A stretch of 25,345 nt of DNA, taken from assembly GCA_036676355.1 (NCBI GenBank), contig JAKFDA010000030.1, positions 1 through 25,345 on the forward strand. Reading direction: 5' to 3'. Made by a program: the position numbers and the translations under genes. How positions within the stretch are numbered: position 1 is the stretch's first letter; every line of letters starts with the position of its first letter. The notes beneath the pieces were generated by a model. That model searched no databases. It worked only from the letters and a program-made list of their open reading frames with translations, and was not told the origin of the DNA. This document shows positions 23,887-25,345 of the stretch, piece by piece. This DNA is from ZC4RG42 sp036676355. GTDB taxonomy: Bacteria > Pseudomonadota > Gammaproteobacteria > Burkholderiales > SG8-39.

Positions 23887-25260
23887 TCAACCCGGCGACA
23901 ACTCTTCCAGCACGGTTGGAATCAATTCGCTCACGGTCGGGTGGATGCGCACGCCGCGCTGCACTGCCGTGTAGGGCAGCCTGGCGTACATCGCGTCGAG
24001 CAGCGAGTGCACGGCTTCGTCACCCGACAGCCCCAGAATCGCCGCGCCGAGAATCCGCCGGCTCTCGGCGTCCACGACGATTTTGATGAAACCTTGCGTT
24101 TCGCTTTTCTCCCTCGCGCGCGCCACGCGGCTCATCGGCCGTTTGCCGATCAACAGTTTATGTCCGGCCTGTCGTGCTTCGCTCTCGCTCATGCCGACCC
24201 GTCCCAGCGGCGGATCGATGAACAATCCGTAGCACGGCAGGCGGTCCTTCACCGAACGCAATCCCTTGCCCAGCAGATTATCGGCAACGATTTCGTAATC
24301 GTTGTACGCAGTGTGCGTAAAGGCACCGCGACCGTTGCAATCGCCGAGGGCGTAAACGCCGTGCTGTGTCGTCTCCAGTTGGCCGTTTACATTGATGAAG
24401 CCGCGCTCGTTCACTTCGATGCCGGCCCGATCGAGACCGAGGTCGTCCGTATTCGGCGTGCGACCGACCGCCAGCAGCACATGCGTGCCCTCCACGCGCG
24501 GTGCGCCCTCGGCGCAATCCACGCCGACGGCGACGCCTCCGTCCGTTCGATGCAGCGCGACGCATTTCGCCTGCGCACGGATGGCCACGCCCTCACTGCG
24601 GAGGATATCGGCGACGGCGTCGGATACGTCCGCGTCTTCGCGGCCGATCAGACGCTGCCCCATTTCCACTACCGTGACCTCGCTGCCGAAGCGACGAAAC
24701 ATCTGCGCGTATTCCAGTCCGACATAGCTGCCGCCGACAACAATCAGATGATCGGGCAGCGTATCGATATTCATCATCGCGTCGCTGTCGAGATAAGGCA
24801 CGCTCTCCACGCCGGGCAGTTCAGGCAGCGACGGACGGCCGCCGACGTTGATGAAAATCTGCGCGGCTTCCAATTGCAGGTCACCGACCGCAACCGCATG
24901 CGGCCCGACAAATCGCGCCTGCCCCCAATGCAATTCAAGATTCCGTCGCTCCTGCAGCCAGCGTCCAAGCGACTCAACCGATGCGTTGACCACCGCATCC
25001 TTGCGTGCCTTTACCTGTTTCATGTCGACGCGAATCCCGCCGCCGATTTGGACGCCGAAATCGGCGGCGCGACGTGACAGATGCGCAGCGTAAGCACTGG
25101 CTACGAACGTCTTAGTCGGCGTGCAACCGGTGTTGACACAAGTGCCGCCCAATTTGTGTCGCTCGATCAGCGCCACCTTGCGCCCCGCATCGGCCAGCCG
25201 CACCGCCAGCGAGGGACCGGCCTGTCCCGCACCGATCACGATTGCGTCGTATTGGGTCAT
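23887..25260 (-). CDS. FAD-dependent pyridine nucleotide-disulfide oxidoreductase, mercuric-reductase/RclA-like
   Basis: A 457-residue flavoprotein of the dihydrolipoamide dehydrogenase/mercuric reductase family. The FAD loop is VIGAGQAGPS (residues 8-17), the redox disulfide C41-V-N-T-G-C46 lies in GGTCVNTGCTPTKT, the NAD(P)H loop is VVGGSYVGLEYA, the second FAD motif is GVYALGDCNGRG, and the C-terminal IHPTVSEL carries the active-site His440 and Glu445. It lacks the N-terminal metal-binding domain and the C-terminal Cys pair of true MerA, and has no lipoyl-complex neighbours, so neither mercury reduction nor dihydrolipoamide oxidation can be claimed. RclA-type reductases that respond to reactive chlorine or copper are the nearest functional idea. 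The start at ATG 25260 has GGAG upstream. Confidence 0.88.
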   Translation of the reverse strand: MTQYDAIVIGAGQAGPSLAVRLADAGRKVALIERHKLGGTCVNTGCTPTKTFVASAYAAHLSRRAADFGVQIGGGIRVDMKQVKARKDAVVNASVESLGRWLQERRNLELHWGQARFVGPHAVAVGDLQLEAAQIFINVGGRPSLPELPGVESVPYLDSDAMMNIDTLPDHLIVVGGSYVGLEYAQMFRRFGSEVTVVEMGQRLIGREDADVSDAVADILRSEGVAIRAQAKCVALHRTDGGVAVGVDCAEGAPRVEGTHVLLAVGRTPNTDDLGLDRAGIEVNERGFINVNGQLETTQHGVYALGDCNGRGAFTHTAYNDYEIVADNLLGKGLRSVKDRLPCYGLFIDPPLGRVGMSESEARQAGHKLLIGKRPMSRVARAREKSETQGFIKIVVDAESRRILGAAILGLSGDEAVHSLLDAMYARLPYTAVQRGVRIHPTVSELIPTVLEELSPG

Positions 25261-25345
25261 CGGTTTTCTCCAGGGAAGTCGCGCCTCATACGGGAAGCAA
25301 GCGCGATTCCTTGCGGCGCAACGGCGAGATATCTGCGAACAAATA

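Noticed and set aside
23887..25260. True mercuric reductase MerA
   Set aside because: There is no N-terminal HMA domain, no C-terminal cysteine pair and no mer operon genes nearby. Only the general family is supported.

Overview
The window is GC-rich chromosomal DNA of a pseudomonadote, most likely a beta- or gammaproteobacterium. The grounds are a FadE-type acyl-CoA dehydrogenase under a PsrA-like TetR regulator, an ada-alkB pair, a Tat-exported TRAP binding protein, and a repeat pair resembling the Neisseria dRS3 / beta-gammaproteobacterial inverted-repeat family. Genes are densely packed, with many 0-4 base junctions. I saw no rRNA, tRNA, CRISPR array, insertion sequence or prophage gene. 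This is housekeeping and accessory chromosome rather than a mobile island.

Layout. (1) 1-3470, minus strand: a tripartite TRAP transporter of the TakP/FcbT type, ordered dctP-dctQ-dctM. dctM runs off the left edge, and a 19-bp perfect hairpin lies between dctP and dctQ. (2) 3792-5761, minus: a PBP7-like D-Ala-D-Ala endopeptidase tightly followed by an EgtD-type histidine methyltransferase with no egtB nearby. (3) 6013-9667, minus: an alkylation-damage operon, ada-alkB, followed by an Atm1-like ABC exporter. A recognisable Ada box lies upstream of ada. (4) 9763-11412, minus: an orphan FMN/Fe-S glutamate-synthase-like membrane protein. (5) 11647-18450, plus: a complete fatty-acid beta-oxidation operon, psrA-like regulator, fadE, thiolase, fused hydratase/dehydrogenase and a YciA-like thioesterase. 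It starts at a good sigma-70 promoter whose start site is covered by a PsrA-box palindrome. (6) 18451-18638: an intergenic region with a dRS3-like inverted pair and another palindrome. (7) 18639-22645, plus: a DNA-repair cluster (ligase-associated exonuclease, ATP-dependent ligase, PdeM-type phosphoesterase) plus a SAM methyltransferase. (8) 22656-25260: a small membrane protein, a class D beta-lactamase with a lipoprotein-like signal, and a mercuric-reductase-like flavoprotein.

The most unusual part is the repair cluster. It has three members of the known four-gene exonuclease/ligase/Lhr-Core helicase/PdeM set, but the helicase is absent where it might be expected. The PdeM protein also has substitutions at two positions that normally hold the second catalytic metal. 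The two clearest regulatory readings are the PsrA box over the fad promoter and the Ada box upstream of ada. Both would make their operons autoregulated.
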